Assembly: GCF_000424105.1 (NCBI RefSeq)
Contig: NZ_AUJG01000013.1
Location: 1-64,000 of the forward strand
Direction of reading: 5' to 3'
Source: Lachnospira multipara ATCC 19207
Lineage (GTDB): Bacteria; Bacillota; Clostridia; Lachnospirales; Lachnospiraceae
Length of the DNA: 64,000 nucleotides
Made by a program: the position numbers and the translations under genes. Each line of letters starts with the position of its first letter. The stretch's first letter is position 1. Positions 16,226 through 25,721 of this stretch are shown in pieces. The notes beneath the pieces were generated by a model that was not told the DNA's origin, ran no database searches, and saw nothing but the letters and a program-made list of their open reading frames with translations.

Positions 16226-18310
16226 ATGTTTAAGCAGTATACTTTAGAGCTTGCTGGTCGTACACTTAGAGTTGATATTGGCCGTGTTGCAGCTCAGGCT
16301 AATGGTGCAGCATTAATGCACTATGGTGATACAGTTGTCTTATCTACAGCAACTGCGTCAAAGGAACCAAGAGAGGGAATTGATTTCTTCCCACTTTCTG
16401 TAGAATATGAAGAGAAGATGTATGCAGCTGGTAAGATTCCAGGCGGCTTCAATAAGAGAGAGGGTAAGGCTTCAGAGAATGCTATTCTTACTTCAAGAGT
16501 AATTGATAGACCTATGAGACCTCTTTTCCCTAAGGATTACCGTAATGATGTTACTTTAAACAACATGGTTATGTCTGTTGATACAGAATGTAGACCAGAG
16601 CTTTTAGCTATGCTTGGTTCTGCAATTGCTACATCAATTTCAGATATTCCATTTGATGGTCCTTGTGCTACAACTCAGATCGGTTTAATCAATGGTGAAT
16701 TTGTTGTTAACCCTTCACAGGCACAGTGGCAGGAAGGTGACCTTCAGTTAACAGTTGCTTCAACAAAGCAGAAGGTTATTATGATCGAAGCTGGTGCTAA
16801 TATAGTTCCAGAAGAGAAGATGATTGAAGCTATTTACATGGCTCATGATATTAACCAGACAATCATTGCATTCATCGATAAGATTGTTGCAGAGGTTGGT
16901 AAGGAAAAGCATACTTATGTTTCATGCGCAGTTCCTCAGGAAATGTTTGATGAAATGAAGAAGATTGTAACTCCAGAAGAGATGGAAGTTGCAGTATTTA
17001 CTGATGATAAGCAGACAAGAGAGAAGAATGTTGATGCTATCACAGAGAAGTTAAAGGAAGCTTTTGCTGAAAATGAAGAATGGTTAGCAGTACTTGGTGA
17101 AGCAGTTTACCAGTATGAGAAGAAGACTGTTCGTAAGATGATCTTAAAGGATCACAAGAGACCTGATGGTCGTGCAATCAACCAGATCAGACCTCTTGCT
17201 GCAGAAGTTGATATTATTCCTAGAGTTCATGGTTCTGCTATGTTTACTAGAGGACAGACACAGATTTGTGACGTTGTTACATTAGCACCATTATCAGAAG
17301 CTCAGAAGGTTGATGGTCTTGATGAGAATGTTACAACAAAGAGATATATTCACCATTACAATTTCCCTTCATACTCAGTTGGTGAGACAAAGCCATCTAG
17401 AGGTCCAGGACGTAGAGAAATTGGACATGGTGCCTTAGCTGAAAGAGCTTTAATTCCAGTTCTTCCATCTGAGACAGAGTTCCCATATGCTATCCGTGCC
17501 GTTTCTGAAACATTTGAATCAAATGGTTCTACATCAATGGCATCAACATGTGCAAGCTGTATGTCACTTATGGCAGCAGGTGTACCTCTTAAGGCTATGG
17601 TAGCTGGTATTTCTTGTGGTTTAGTTACAGGTGATACAGATGATGATTATGTAGTACTTACTGATATCCAGGGTCTTGAAGATTTCTTCGGTGATATGGA
17701 CTTTAAGGTAACAGGTACAACAGAAGGTATTACAGCTATTCAGATGGATATTAAGATTCATGGTCTTACACGTCCTATCGTTGAAGAAGCTATTAGAAGA
17801 ACTAGAGAAGCTAGACTCTTCATCATGGATACATGTATGAAGCCTGCTATTGCTGAACCTAGAAAGACTGTTGGAGAATATGCTCCAAAGATTATCCAGA
17901 CTCAGATTGATCCATCTAAGATTGGTGAAGTTGTTGGTCAGCGTGGTAAGGTTATTAACGCAATCATCGATGAATGTGGCGTTAAGATTGATATTACAGA
18001 TGATGGCTTTGTATCAGTTTGTGGCGTAGAGCAGGCTGGTATGGATAAGGCTATGAAATATATTAAGACTATCGTTGAGGACTTCAAGGAAGGTGCAATC
18101 TATGAAGGTAAGGTTGTAAGCATTAAGGAATTTGGTGCATTCGTTGAATTCGCTCCTGGTAAGGAAGGCCTTGTTCATATTTCTAAGATTTCTAATGAAA
18201 GAGTTAACATGGTTGAAGATGTTCTTACACTTGGTGATCAGGTTAAGTGTAAGTGCATGGGTAAGGATAAGTTAGGAAGACTTAGCTTCTCAATTAAGGA
18301 TGCTCAGTAA
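16226..18310 (+). CDS. pnp: Polyribonucleotide nucleotidyltransferase (PNPase)
   Basis: A 3'-to-5' phosphorolytic exoribonuclease of 694 aa. It has two RNase PH domains (the second with RGQTQICDVVTLAP and GPGRREIGHGALAERAL), an alpha-helical linker between them, then KH (VVGQRGKVINAIIDECGVKIDI, about residues 570-595) and S1 (GAIYEGKVVSIKEFGAFVEF, about 625-690). All catalytic-core motifs look intact. The SD GGATAGGAG is 6-14 bp before the ATG. The gene has a long structured leader. Confidence 0.98.
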   Translation: MFKQYTLELAGRTLRVDIGRVAAQANGAALMHYGDTVVLSTATASKEPREGIDFFPLSVEYEEKMYAAGKIPGGFNKREGKASENAILTSRVIDRPMRPLFPKDYRNDVTLNNMVMSVDTECRPELLAMLGSAIATSISDIPFDGPCATTQIGLINGEFVVNPSQAQWQEGDLQLTVASTKQKVIMIEAGANIVPEEKMIEAIYMAHDINQTIIAFIDKIVAEVGKEKHTYVSCAVPQEMFDEMKKIVTPEEMEVAVFTDDKQTREKNVDAITEKLKEAFAENEEWLAVLGEAVYQYEKKTVRKMILKDHKRPDGRAINQIRPLAAEVDIIPRVHGSAMFTRGQTQICDVVTLAPLSEAQKVDGLDENVTTKRYIHHYNFPSYSVGETKPSRGPGRREIGHGALAERALIPVLPSETEFPYAIRAVSETFESNGSTSMASTCASCMSLMAAGVPLKAMVAGISCGLVTGDTDDDYVVLTDIQGLEDFFGDMDFKVTGTTEGITAIQMDIKIHGLTRPIVEEAIRRTREARLFIMDTCMKPAIAEPRKTVGEYAPKIIQTQIDPSKIGEVVGQRGKVINAIIDECGVKIDITDDGFVSVCGVEQAGMDKAMKYIKTIVEDFKEGAIYEGKVVSIKEFGAFVEFAPGKEGLVHISKISNERVNMVEDVLTLGDQVKCKCMGKDKLGRLSFSIKDAQ

Positions 18311-18340
18311 TTTTACTGATTTAATTTGACTAGAATAATT

Positions 18341-18373
18341 TTAAGGAATGTCTGCAATTAAGGCATTCCTTAA
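18341..18373 (+). terminator. Hairpin after pnp
   Basis: TTAAGGAATG and CATTCCTTAA form a perfect 10-bp stem with a 13-nt loop. Only a weak T-rich tail follows, so termination may be partial. Confidence 0.6.
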
Positions 18374-18413
18374 GTTTGTGTAAAGAGACTAATATTAAGA
18401 ATGGAGAATTATT

Positions 18414-18833
18414 ATGATAGATAATAATTGCGCATATTGCGTTGAGGGTGAACTTGTTGCAAAGTTCGGTATTAAGATTTGTGAATTAGAGACATCAAAG
18501 GTTTATTTATTTAAAGAACAGTCACATCCAGGTAGATGTATCGTTGCTCATAAGAAGCATGTAGGTGATATGAACGAACTTACAGCTGAGGAAAGAGCTG
18601 CTTATTTTGAGGATGTTGCTAGAGTAGCACGTGCTATTATGAAGGCATTCAACCCAGATAAGGTAAATTACGGTGCTTATGGTGATACAGGTCATCACCT
18701 TCATTTCCATTTAACACCTAAGTATAAGGATGAATTTGAATGGGGTGGTACATTTGAAATGAACCCACAAAAAACATTCTTAACAGATGACAAATATGAT
18801 GAAATGATCGCTAAGATTAAGGCTAATCTTTAA
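18414..18833 (+). CDS. HIT-family (histidine triad) protein
   Basis: A 139-aa nucleotide hydrolase/transferase-fold protein. The histidine triad HLHFHLTPKY is present, preceded by YGAYGDTGHHLH. An N-terminal Cys pair (NCAYC) may bind metal. The family hydrolyses nucleoside phosphoramidates or dinucleotides, but the substrate is not evident. It starts at ATG with SD GGAG 8 bp upstream and stands between pnp and yebC. Confidence 0.9.
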   Translation: MIDNNCAYCVEGELVAKFGIKICELETSKVYLFKEQSHPGRCIVAHKKHVGDMNELTAEERAAYFEDVARVARAIMKAFNPDKVNYGAYGDTGHHLHFHLTPKYKDEFEWGGTFEMNPQKTFLTDDKYDEMIAKIKANL

Positions 18834-18914
18834 TTTAGATTATGCTTAAAGTTGGCTTGTTTTGTTATTATTTATAAATGCTACAAAGTTATTTTTAAAG
18901 GAGTTATAATATAT

Positions 18915-19658
18915 ATGTCAGGACATTCAAAATTTGCTAATATTGCCCATAAGAAGGCTGCAAATGATGCTGCTAAGGGTAAGATTTTTACTAGACTTGG
19001 TAAGGAAATTATGGTCGCAGTTAAAGAGGGCGGTCCAGATCCTAATAATAATAGCAAGTTAAGACAGGTTATTACAAAGTGTAAGGCAGCTAACATGCCT
19101 AATGATACAATTGATAGAGCTGTAAAGAAGGCTGCTTCTACAGATATGTCAAACTTCGAATCTGTTACTTATGAAGGTTATGGCCCTAACGGTACAGCTA
19201 TTATCGTTGAAGCTTTAACAGATAACCGTAATAGAGCTGCTTCTAACATCCGTAATGCTTTTACAAAGGGTGGCGGAAATGTTGGTACACCAGGTTGTGT
19301 ATCTTTCATGTTTGATAACAAGGGACAGATTATTGTTCTTAAGGAAGATTATGACAAGACTGCAGATGATTTAATGGAAATCGTATTAGATGCAGGCGCA
19401 GATGATTTAGTTGAAGAAGAAGAATACTTTGAAATTTTAACAGCACCAGAAGACTTTGATGCAGTTTCAACAGCACTTTCTGATGCAGACATTAAGATGT
19501 CTTCAGCAGAAGTTACAATGATTCCTCAGACAACAGTAGATTTAACAACAGACGAGGATTTAAAGAAGATGAGAATTATTCTTAAGCTTCTTGATGAAGA
19601 GGATGATGTACAGAACGTATATCACAACTGGAATGAACCAGAAGAAGATGAAGAATAA
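18915..19658 (+). CDS. yebC: YebC/PmpR-family (TACO1-like) protein
   Basis: A 247-aa protein starting MSGHSKFANIAHKKAANDAA, with the conserved YEGYGPNGTAIIVEALTDNR and the Gly-rich TKGGGNVGTPGCVSFMF. The family has been described as DNA-binding regulators and, more recently, as translation factors that relieve ribosome stalling at prolines. The frame opens at 18852, but the SD AAAGGAGTT (18897-18905) and the family N-terminus give start 18915. Confidence 0.95.
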   Translation: MSGHSKFANIAHKKAANDAAKGKIFTRLGKEIMVAVKEGGPDPNNNSKLRQVITKCKAANMPNDTIDRAVKKAASTDMSNFESVTYEGYGPNGTAIIVEALTDNRNRAASNIRNAFTKGGGNVGTPGCVSFMFDNKGQIIVLKEDYDKTADDLMEIVLDAGADDLVEEEEYFEILTAPEDFDAVSTALSDADIKMSSAEVTMIPQTTVDLTTDEDLKKMRIILKLLDEEDDVQNVYHNWNEPEEDEE

Positions 19659-19736
19659 TTGCTAATTTGCTTTCTATAATATAAGTCATTTAATAACAAC
19701 GGGAGAGAAATAATAATAAGGAGTTGTTGTTGTATA

Positions 19737-20432
19737 ATGATTTTTACAGACATTAAGATCAATACTAATCTTAATATTATAGTTAAACAAAAAAGCGAAG
19801 AACTACAATTCCATTCTAAAGTTGTTAGTGTTTTAAATGATAAGGTACTTATTGATGCTATAAGGATGGATGGAAAGGCTGTAAAGCTTAGTTCAAGTCC
19901 TAATATAAGAATAGATATAATGGCATGCCCAGCTGGTGAAGCACCATATATGTTTACTAATGTTTTGGTGAAAATGACACGACATAACGGTCGTTTAGCA
20001 TACCAAGTGACAGCTTTAAAAAGAGGTAAGAAGGTTAATAGAAGAGCAGCTGAGAGAATTTTCTTAGGTGTTAAAGGTAATATTCAGCTAGGAATCAATA
20101 AGAGTAATTTTGATGTGGTTGTTAAGGATATAAGCCAGACTGGTTTTTCTTTTGCGGCCTCTAGAAATTTAATTGATGCAGTGGATATGCCCGTTAAGCT
20201 TCGTTTTAAAGACGATTATGATATGATTGATATTGTTGGAAGAATTGTTAGAAAGACAGTTCTTGATGACAAGAAGGTTATATATGGTTGCCAATTGCTT
20301 ATAAATAAGGATAGCTATCAAAGATACGTTCTTAATAAAGAAAAGGTCTACACAGAGAAAATGAAGGCTAGTAAGAATGGATATTTTAGTCCAGCTAAAC
20401 GTAATTTGATGCGAGCTTTAAAAGAAAGATAA
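19737..20432 (+). CDS. PilZ-domain (YcgR-like) c-di-GMP-binding protein
   Basis: A 231-aa protein with an N-terminal YcgR-like beta domain (about residues 1-95) and a C-terminal PilZ domain (about 100-215). The c-di-GMP-binding signatures are RRAAER (RxxxR) and DISQTGFSFA (D/N-x-S-x-x-G). In flagellated bacteria such proteins slow the flagellar motor when c-di-GMP rises. This fits the cheV, cheR and yvyF-like genes in the window. Single gene, own terminator. Start is ATG with SD AAGGAG about 12 bp upstream. Confidence 0.9.
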   Translation: MIFTDIKINTNLNIIVKQKSEELQFHSKVVSVLNDKVLIDAIRMDGKAVKLSSSPNIRIDIMACPAGEAPYMFTNVLVKMTRHNGRLAYQVTALKRGKKVNRRAAERIFLGVKGNIQLGINKSNFDVVVKDISQTGFSFAASRNLIDAVDMPVKLRFKDDYDMIDIVGRIVRKTVLDDKKVIYGCQLLINKDSYQRYVLNKEKVYTEKMKASKNGYFSPAKRNLMRALKER

Positions 20433-20443
20433 TAAGAATATAG

Positions 20444-20490
20444 ATAAGATGAATTATAGTTAATACTATGATTCATCTTATTTTTTATTT
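20444..20490 (+). terminator. Terminator of the PilZ gene
   Basis: ATAAGATGAATTATAGT pairs with ACTATGATTCATCTTAT (G-U/mismatch at one site) around a 4-nt loop, then a T-run. Confidence 0.85.
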
Positions 20491-20544
20491 AGATTAATCT
20501 TAGATTAGTTATTTCCATAAAAAATAAATCTGACAAATAGGCAA

Positions 20545-20576
20545 GAAAAAAGGGAAACGAAAAATTCGTTTCCCTT
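20545..20576 (-). terminator. Terminator of uxaC (minus strand)
   Basis: AAGGGAAACGAA and TTCGTTTCCCTT form a perfect 12-bp stem. On the minus strand it is followed by a T-run (A-run at 20545-20551). Confidence 0.9.
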
Positions 20577-20607
20577 ATTATAGTTAATAGTAAAATCTAA
20601 TTGATAA

Positions 20608-22026
20608 TTACTTAATGAATCTGTCAAAACCAAAGTATCTAACAGCGTTATTGTATGAGATACCTTCAACAATCTTCTTAAGTGACTTATCATCTGCTGG
20701 GTATTCACCATTCTCAACCCATCCACCAATAAGTTCACACATAATTCTTCTGAAGTATTCATGTCTTGTGTAAGATAAGAAACTTCTTGAATCTGTAAGC
20801 ATACCGATGAAGTTACCAAGAAGGCTTAAGTTAGCAAGTGATGTCATCTGGTTCATCATACCAACCTTGTGATCATTGAACCACCAAGCAGAACCCTGCT
20901 GAATCTTACCAGCAGCTGTTGAATCCTGGAAGCATCCAATAACTGTACCGATAATAGCGTTCATGTTAGGGTTAAGTGAGTAGATGATTGTCTTAGGAAG
21001 CTCTTCTGTAGCTGAAAGTGCATTTAAGAATGCAGCCATTTCTGCTGAGCAGTCATAAGAGTTGATACAATCATAACCTGTATCTGGTCCTAACTGAGAG
21101 TATCTTAACTTGTTGTTATCACGGATTGTACCGTAATGTAACTGCATAACCCAACCAAGTCTATTGTATTCCTTAGCAAGAGTAACCATGAAGGCTGTCT
21201 TAAACTTATCTCTTTCAAGATCAGTTAATTCATTGCCTGCAAATCTCTTAGCAAAGATTTCTTCGATTTCAGCGTCTGTATAAGGCTTGTACATAACGTA
21301 TTCAAGAGCGTGATCAGATACGCAGCATCCCATAGAATCAAAGAATGCCATTCTATCCTTTAATGCTTCTACTAATGTCTTGAATGAGTTAACCTTAATA
21401 CCAGATCTTTCTGATAAGCTAGCCATGTAATCAAGATATTCAGGCTTTTCAATGTTCATAGCCTTATCAGGTCTCCAAGCTGGTAAAACCTTAATATCGC
21501 TACATGTAGGATCTTCAGCGATAACCTTATGCCATTCAAGAGTATCGATAGGGTCATCTGTTGTACAGATTAACTTAACGTTAGACTGACGAATAAGTCC
21601 ACGTACAGTCATTGAAGATTCCTGTAACTTAGCATTACAAATGTTCCAAACTTCTTCAGCTGTATCACCATTTAATACACCAGTGTAACCAAAATATCTC
21701 TGAAGCTCTAAATGAGACCAGTGGTAAAGTGGGTTACCGATAGCAAGCTCAAGTGTTTCTGCCCACTTCTGGAACTTTTCGCGGTCGCTTGCATCTCCTG
21801 TGATATATTTCTCATCTACGCCGTTAGTACGCATCTGTCTCCACTTATAGTGGTCACCACCAAGCCAAACCTGTGTGATGTTCTCGAACTTTCTATCTTC
21901 AGCAATTTCTCTAGGGTTGATATGACAGTGATAATCAACGATAGGCATCTTGTCTGCGAAATCGTGGAAAAGATGCTGAGCTGTTGGTGTAGATAATAAA
22001 AAGTCTTTATCCATGAATTGTTTCAT
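20608..22026 (-). CDS. uxaC: Glucuronate/galacturonate isomerase
   Basis: UxaC isomerises D-galacturonate to D-tagaturonate (and D-glucuronate to D-fructuronate), the first step of hexuronate catabolism. The 472-aa length and motifs are typical: MPIVDYHCHINPREIAED with metal-binding HxH near the N-terminus, and LTDSRSFLSYTRHEYFRRI near the C-terminus. The SD AGGAGG lies 10 bp upstream on the minus strand. It is divergent from uxaB, so the 0.3-kb gap carries both promoters and likely the operator. Confidence 0.97.
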   Translation of the reverse strand: MKQFMDKDFLLSTPTAQHLFHDFADKMPIVDYHCHINPREIAEDRKFENITQVWLGGDHYKWRQMRTNGVDEKYITGDASDREKFQKWAETLELAIGNPLYHWSHLELQRYFGYTGVLNGDTAEEVWNICNAKLQESSMTVRGLIRQSNVKLICTTDDPIDTLEWHKVIAEDPTCSDIKVLPAWRPDKAMNIEKPEYLDYMASLSERSGIKVNSFKTLVEALKDRMAFFDSMGCCVSDHALEYVMYKPYTDAEIEEIFAKRFAGNELTDLERDKFKTAFMVTLAKEYNRLGWVMQLHYGTIRDNNKLRYSQLGPDTGYDCINSYDCSAEMAAFLNALSATEELPKTIIYSLNPNMNAIIGTVIGCFQDSTAAGKIQQGSAWWFNDHKVGMMNQMTSLANLSLLGNFIGMLTDSRSFLSYTRHEYFRRIMCELIGGWVENGEYPADDKSLKKIVEGISYNNAVRYFGFDRFIK

Positions 22027-22095
22027 AATCCATAGTCCTCCTAAAATATAATAAGAAATCCTCTGTAAAAATGTTTCGTTTACAGCACTTCTTTA

Positions 22096-22124
22096 AAGAT
22101 ACAAAACTACAGAACAAAAATCAA
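22096..22124 (-). promoter_or_regulatory. Putative uxaC promoter
   Basis: On the minus strand, TTGATT (22124-22119), 17 bp, then TATCTT (22101-22096), about 70 bp before uxaC. It shares the 320-bp divergent gap 22027-22348 with the uxaB promoter. No strong shared palindrome was found in that gap. Confidence 0.5.
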
Positions 22125-22257
22125 GGTTTACCAACGAAAAAGCCAATAAAAATACAAAATACAAGATATTTTTGAACAAATTTACTAAAAGGTATAGTTA
22201 AAAATAAGTAGTTAAATGTAAAAATTTTTGTTAATTTAATATCAATTGAAAATACTG

Positions 22258-22286
22258 TTGATAATTGCAAATCACAATGATATTAT
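22258..22286 (+). promoter_or_regulatory. Putative uxaB promoter
   Basis: TTGATA (22258-22263), 17 bp, then TATTAT (22281-22286), about 60 bp before uxaB. Confidence 0.6.
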
Positions 22287-22348
22287 ATCTAAAGTAAGCC
22301 GTATTTAGGGGCAAAAATGGGACTGTTCCCATAAAAAGAAGGAGATTT

Positions 22349-23848
22349 ATGATGCAAAGATTAAATAAGAGTATTACACATGCAGTTGACAGACCTGTTA
22401 AGGTTATGCAGTTTGGTGAAGGAAACTTCCTTAGAGCATTCGTAGACTATATCTTCGATGTTACTAACGAGAAGACAGATTTCAACGGTGGTGTTGTTAT
22501 TGTTAAGCCTATCGAATTCGGAAACCTTGACAGATTCCATGATCAGGAGTGCCAGTATACACTTCAGTTAAGAGGTTATGAGAATGGTCAGCCTAAGGAA
22601 ATTACTCGTCAGATTACTTCAGTAGTAGATGCAGTTGCAGCTATTGAAGACTATGAGAAGTTTATGGAATATGGAACAAGCGAAACACTTAGATTCATCG
22701 TTTCTAACACAACAGAAGCTGGTATTGTATTTGACGCTACAGATGATTTCAATGCTTGCCCTCCTAAAACATATCCTGGTAAGTTAACAAAGTTATTATT
22801 TGAAAGATATAAGAAGTTCAATGGAGCAGCTGATAAGGGTCTTATCCTTCTTCCATGTGAACTTATTGCCGATAATGGTATAGAATTAAAGAAGTGCATT
22901 ATGCAGTTTATCGATCTTTGGAAGTTAGAAGATGGATTTAAGACATGGGTTAATGAATGCTGTTCATTCTGTCCTACACTTGTAGATAGAATCGTACCTG
23001 GTTACCCAAGAGAAGATGCTGAAGCACTTTGCAAGGAGTGGGGTTATGAAGATCAGTTAATCGATAGAGCTGAAACATTCGGTTTATGGGTTGTTGAAGC
23101 TGATACTAATATCACACTTGATCAGTTAAAGAAGGAACTTCCATTTGAAGAAGCTGGACTTAACGTAGTATTTACAAAGGATCATCATCCATACAAGGAA
23201 AGAAAGGTTAGAATCTTAAATGGTTCTCATACAAGTTTCGTACTTGCTTCATTCCTTGCTGGAAACAATATCGTAAGAGAGTCTATGGACGATCCTACAA
23301 TTAGACAGTACATGGAAGAAACACTTTACAATGAAGTTATTCCTACACTTTCATTATCTAAGGAAGACTGTGAAGAATTTACAAAGGCTGTTATCGATAG
23401 ATTCCTTAACCCATTTGTAAAGCATCAGTTACTTGATATCTCACTTAACTCAGTATCTAAGTGGGAAGCTAGATGTTTACCTTCATTCTTAGGTTATGTT
23501 AATAAGTTCAATAAGTTACCTAAGTACTTAACATTCTCTATCGCAGCACTTATGAGCTTCTACACATCACAGACAGAAGCTGAATTCAATGGTGGTATTG
23601 TATTACAGGGCGATAGAAACGGTGAGAAGTATAACATCCGTGATGACAAGGCTGTTCTTGATTTCTTCAAGGAAAACTCAGCTAAGTCTGCAGCAGAATT
23701 TACACATGCTTACCTTTCTAATACAGCATTCTTTGGTGGAGAAGATTTAACTAAGGTTGCTGGTCTTGAAGAAGCTATTACTAACTATATTGAAGACATC
23801 AGAAACAGAGGCATGAGAGCAGTTGTTACTGATTTAGTTAATGCTTAA
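22349..23848 (+). CDS. uxaB: Tagaturonate reductase (altronate oxidoreductase)
   Basis: Reduces D-tagaturonate to D-altronate with NADH, the second step of galacturonate use. The 499-aa product belongs to the mannitol dehydrogenase/UxaB family: an N-terminal nucleotide fold (VMQFGEGNFLRAFVDYIFD) and the conserved VRILNGSHTSFV of the catalytic domain. Two ATGs are adjacent (22349 and 22352); the SD AAGGAGA favours either, and the first is kept. It is followed by uxaA in the same direction after a hairpin. Confidence 0.95.
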   Translation: MMQRLNKSITHAVDRPVKVMQFGEGNFLRAFVDYIFDVTNEKTDFNGGVVIVKPIEFGNLDRFHDQECQYTLQLRGYENGQPKEITRQITSVVDAVAAIEDYEKFMEYGTSETLRFIVSNTTEAGIVFDATDDFNACPPKTYPGKLTKLLFERYKKFNGAADKGLILLPCELIADNGIELKKCIMQFIDLWKLEDGFKTWVNECCSFCPTLVDRIVPGYPREDAEALCKEWGYEDQLIDRAETFGLWVVEADTNITLDQLKKELPFEEAGLNVVFTKDHHPYKERKVRILNGSHTSFVLASFLAGNNIVRESMDDPTIRQYMEETLYNEVIPTLSLSKEDCEEFTKAVIDRFLNPFVKHQLLDISLNSVSKWEARCLPSFLGYVNKFNKLPKYLTFSIAALMSFYTSQTEAEFNGGIVLQGDRNGEKYNIRDDKAVLDFFKENSAKSAAEFTHAYLSNTAFFGGEDLTKVAGLEEAITNYIEDIRNRGMRAVVTDLVNA

Positions 23849-23905
23849 TTTAGTAAAAAGTTATACTTTAAGTATTGTGAGAGTAAATATTATATAATAA
23901 TATAA

Positions 23906-23935
23906 AAGAGCGGGTGATAGTACTCATCCGCTCTT
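23906..23935 (+). terminator. Hairpin between uxaB and uxaA
   Basis: AAGAGCGGGTGA pairs with TCATCCGCTCTT (one G-U) around a 6-nt loop, followed only by ATTTA. It may attenuate or stabilise uxaB mRNA relative to uxaA. Confidence 0.7.
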
Positions 23936-23983
23936 ATTTAAAGAAAAAAAGAGAGAATATAAATTATTTAAAGGGAGGATATT

Positions 23984-25471
23984 ATGCAGGAATTTATTAA
24001 GATTAATAAAGACGATAATGTCTGTGTTGCCTTAAAGCCTATAGCTAAGGGCACAACTGTTAATGTTGCTGGTGAAAACATTACAACAGTTGAAGATATT
24101 CCACAGGGACATAAATTTGCTATTAAGCCTGTTAAGAAGGGAGATTCTGTAATTAAGTATGGTTTCAGAATCGGTATTGCTCAGGCAGATGTTGAAGTAG
24201 GTGCATGGATTCATACACATAACTTAAAGACAGGACTTGGAGAATTACTTGAATATAAGTATGAGCCAACAGGTCAGGTTGATAAGGTAGATGAAGAAAA
24301 GGCATATTTTGACGGTTATGTTAGAGAGAACGGTAAAGTTGGTGTAAGAAATGAAGTATGGATTATTCCAACAGTTGGTTGTGTAAATTCAATTGCTAGA
24401 GCTATTGAAGCTAAGGCTAGATTACGTAAACCAGAGGGTGTAGATGAAGTTGTAGCATTTACACATCCATATGGATGTTCTCAGGTAACAGAAGATCAGG
24501 AAAATACAAGAACAGTACTTGCTGATTTAATTAATCATCCAAATGCAGGTGCAGTATTAGTACTTGGTCTTGGTTGTGAGAACTCAAGAATTGAAGTATT
24601 AAAGAACTACATTGGCGAATATAATCCAGAAAGAGTTAAGTTCTTACAGGTTCAGGATGTGGACTACGAGCAGGATGATGCTTTAAGAATCCTTGATGAA
24701 CTTATGGCATATGCTTCTAAGTTTAAGAGAGAAAAGGTTGATGCTAAGGAACTTATTATTGGTATGAAGTGTGGTGGTTCTGATGGATTATCAGGTATCA
24801 CAGCTAATCCAACAGTAGGTCAGTTCTCAGACATGTTAGTTGCTAAGGGTGGTACAACTATCCTTACTGAAGTACCAGAAATGTTTGGTGCAGAAACAAT
24901 TCTTATGAATCGTTGTGAGAATGAAGAACTCTTTAATAAGACAGTACACTTAATTAATGACTTTAAGGAATACTTCATTAAGAATGGTCAGGAAATTTAT
25001 GAGAATCCATCACCAGGAAATAAAGATGGTGGTATTACAACACTTGAAGATAAGTCACTTGGATGTACACAAAAATCAGGTTCTTCATTAGTTAAGGGCG
25101 TATTAGCTTATGGTGAACCAGTTAAGACAAAGGGACTTAACCTTTTATCAGCTCCAGGTAACGATTTAGTTGCAGCAACAGCTCTTGCAGCTTCAGGTGC
25201 TCAGATCGTATTATTTACAACAGGACGTGGTACTCCATTTGCATCACCAGTCCCAACAGTAAAGATTGCAACAAACTCAAAACTTGCTAATAAGAAGAGC
25301 AACTGGATTGACTTTAACTGCGGTAGAATCGTAGCTGATGATATTCCAATGGAAACAGTTTCTAAGGAATTATTCCAGTATGTATTAGATGTAGCTTCTG
25401 GTAAGAAGGTAAAGGCTGAAGAAGAAGGCTTCCATGACTTTGCTATCTTTAAGCAGGGCGTTACATTATAA
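23984..25471 (+). CDS. uxaA: Altronate dehydratase
   Basis: Dehydrates D-altronate to 2-keto-3-deoxygluconate (KDG). The 495-aa product has the N-terminal SAF-like domain (about residues 1-95, IHTHNLKTGL) and the large UxaA/GarD catalytic domain (VGVRNEVWIIPTVGCVNSIA, HPYGCSQ, IGMKCGGSDGLSGITANP). The start is ATG with SD AGGGAGG 7 bp upstream. Its stop overlaps the start of a dispersed repeat block. The KDG formed would be used by KdgK and Eda encoded at 35.7-38 kb. Confidence 0.97.
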   Translation: MQEFIKINKDDNVCVALKPIAKGTTVNVAGENITTVEDIPQGHKFAIKPVKKGDSVIKYGFRIGIAQADVEVGAWIHTHNLKTGLGELLEYKYEPTGQVDKVDEEKAYFDGYVRENGKVGVRNEVWIIPTVGCVNSIARAIEAKARLRKPEGVDEVVAFTHPYGCSQVTEDQENTRTVLADLINHPNAGAVLVLGLGCENSRIEVLKNYIGEYNPERVKFLQVQDVDYEQDDALRILDELMAYASKFKREKVDAKELIIGMKCGGSDGLSGITANPTVGQFSDMLVAKGGTTILTEVPEMFGAETILMNRCENEELFNKTVHLINDFKEYFIKNGQEIYENPSPGNKDGGITTLEDKSLGCTQKSGSSLVKGVLAYGEPVKTKGLNLLSAPGNDLVAATALAASGAQIVLFTTGRGTPFASPVPTVKIATNSKLANKKSNWIDFNCGRIVADDIPMETVSKELFQYVLDVASGKKVKAEEEGFHDFAIFKQGVTL

Positions 25472-25589
25472 GTCAAGACTCGCTTGTAAGTCTAGCACCG
25501 GATTCGGGTCTGCTTCAGCAGACCCGAATCCGTGTGCATCCTCGCGGAGCGTTTAACTCAGTCGGAGCTTGTACCCCGACTGAGTTAAA
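25471..25589. repeat. Dispersed palindromic repeat block, copy A
   Basis: Three parts. (1) AGTCAAGACTCGCTT at 25471-25485, found inverted at 31871. (2) A perfect 15-bp-stem hairpin at 25499-25532 (CGGATTCGGGTCTGC and its complement). (3) A 56-bp block 25534-25589 holding a palindrome with TTTAACTCAGTCGG arms, present inverted at 49771-49826 with one difference. It is much richer in GC than the surrounding DNA and non-coding. Confidence 0.88.
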
Positions 25590-25608
25590 ATTTAATATGA
25601 TATAAAAA

Positions 25609-25648
25609 GCTATCAAGATTTGTGATTTGAATCTTGATAGTTTTTTTT
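25609..25648 (+). terminator. Strong terminator between uxaA and the regulator gene
   Basis: CTATCAAGATT (25610-25620) and AATCTTGATAG (25630-25640) form a perfect 11-bp stem followed by eight T. An A-run on the left makes it potentially bidirectional. Confidence 0.9.
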
Positions 25649-25656
25649 ATAAATGC

Positions 25657-25685
25657 TTGAATTTATAAAATATATTTGTAATAAT
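25657..25685 (+). promoter_or_regulatory. Possible promoter of the two-component/ABC island
   Basis: TTGAAT (25657-25662), 17 bp, then AATAAT (25680-25685). The -10 is poor and the region is almost all A and T, so the call is weak. TTTATAAA occurs twice, 16 bp apart (25646, 25662). Confidence 0.3.
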
Positions 25686-25721
25686 TAAAATATATATATT
25701 AATTTAATATGGGGGACTTAG

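Noticed and set aside
20505-20819. 104-codon minus-strand frame near uxaC 3' end
   Set aside because: Overlaps uxaC in another frame and runs through its terminator.
22027-22348. Catabolite-repression (cre) site in the uxaC/uxaB gap
   Set aside because: TGTTTCGTTTACA near 22070 looked similar, but spacing and core bases do not match the cre consensus.
23984-25471. Riboswitch or leader upstream of uxaA
   Set aside because: Only about 50 bp separate the uxaB-uxaA hairpin from the start codon, too little for a known riboswitch class.
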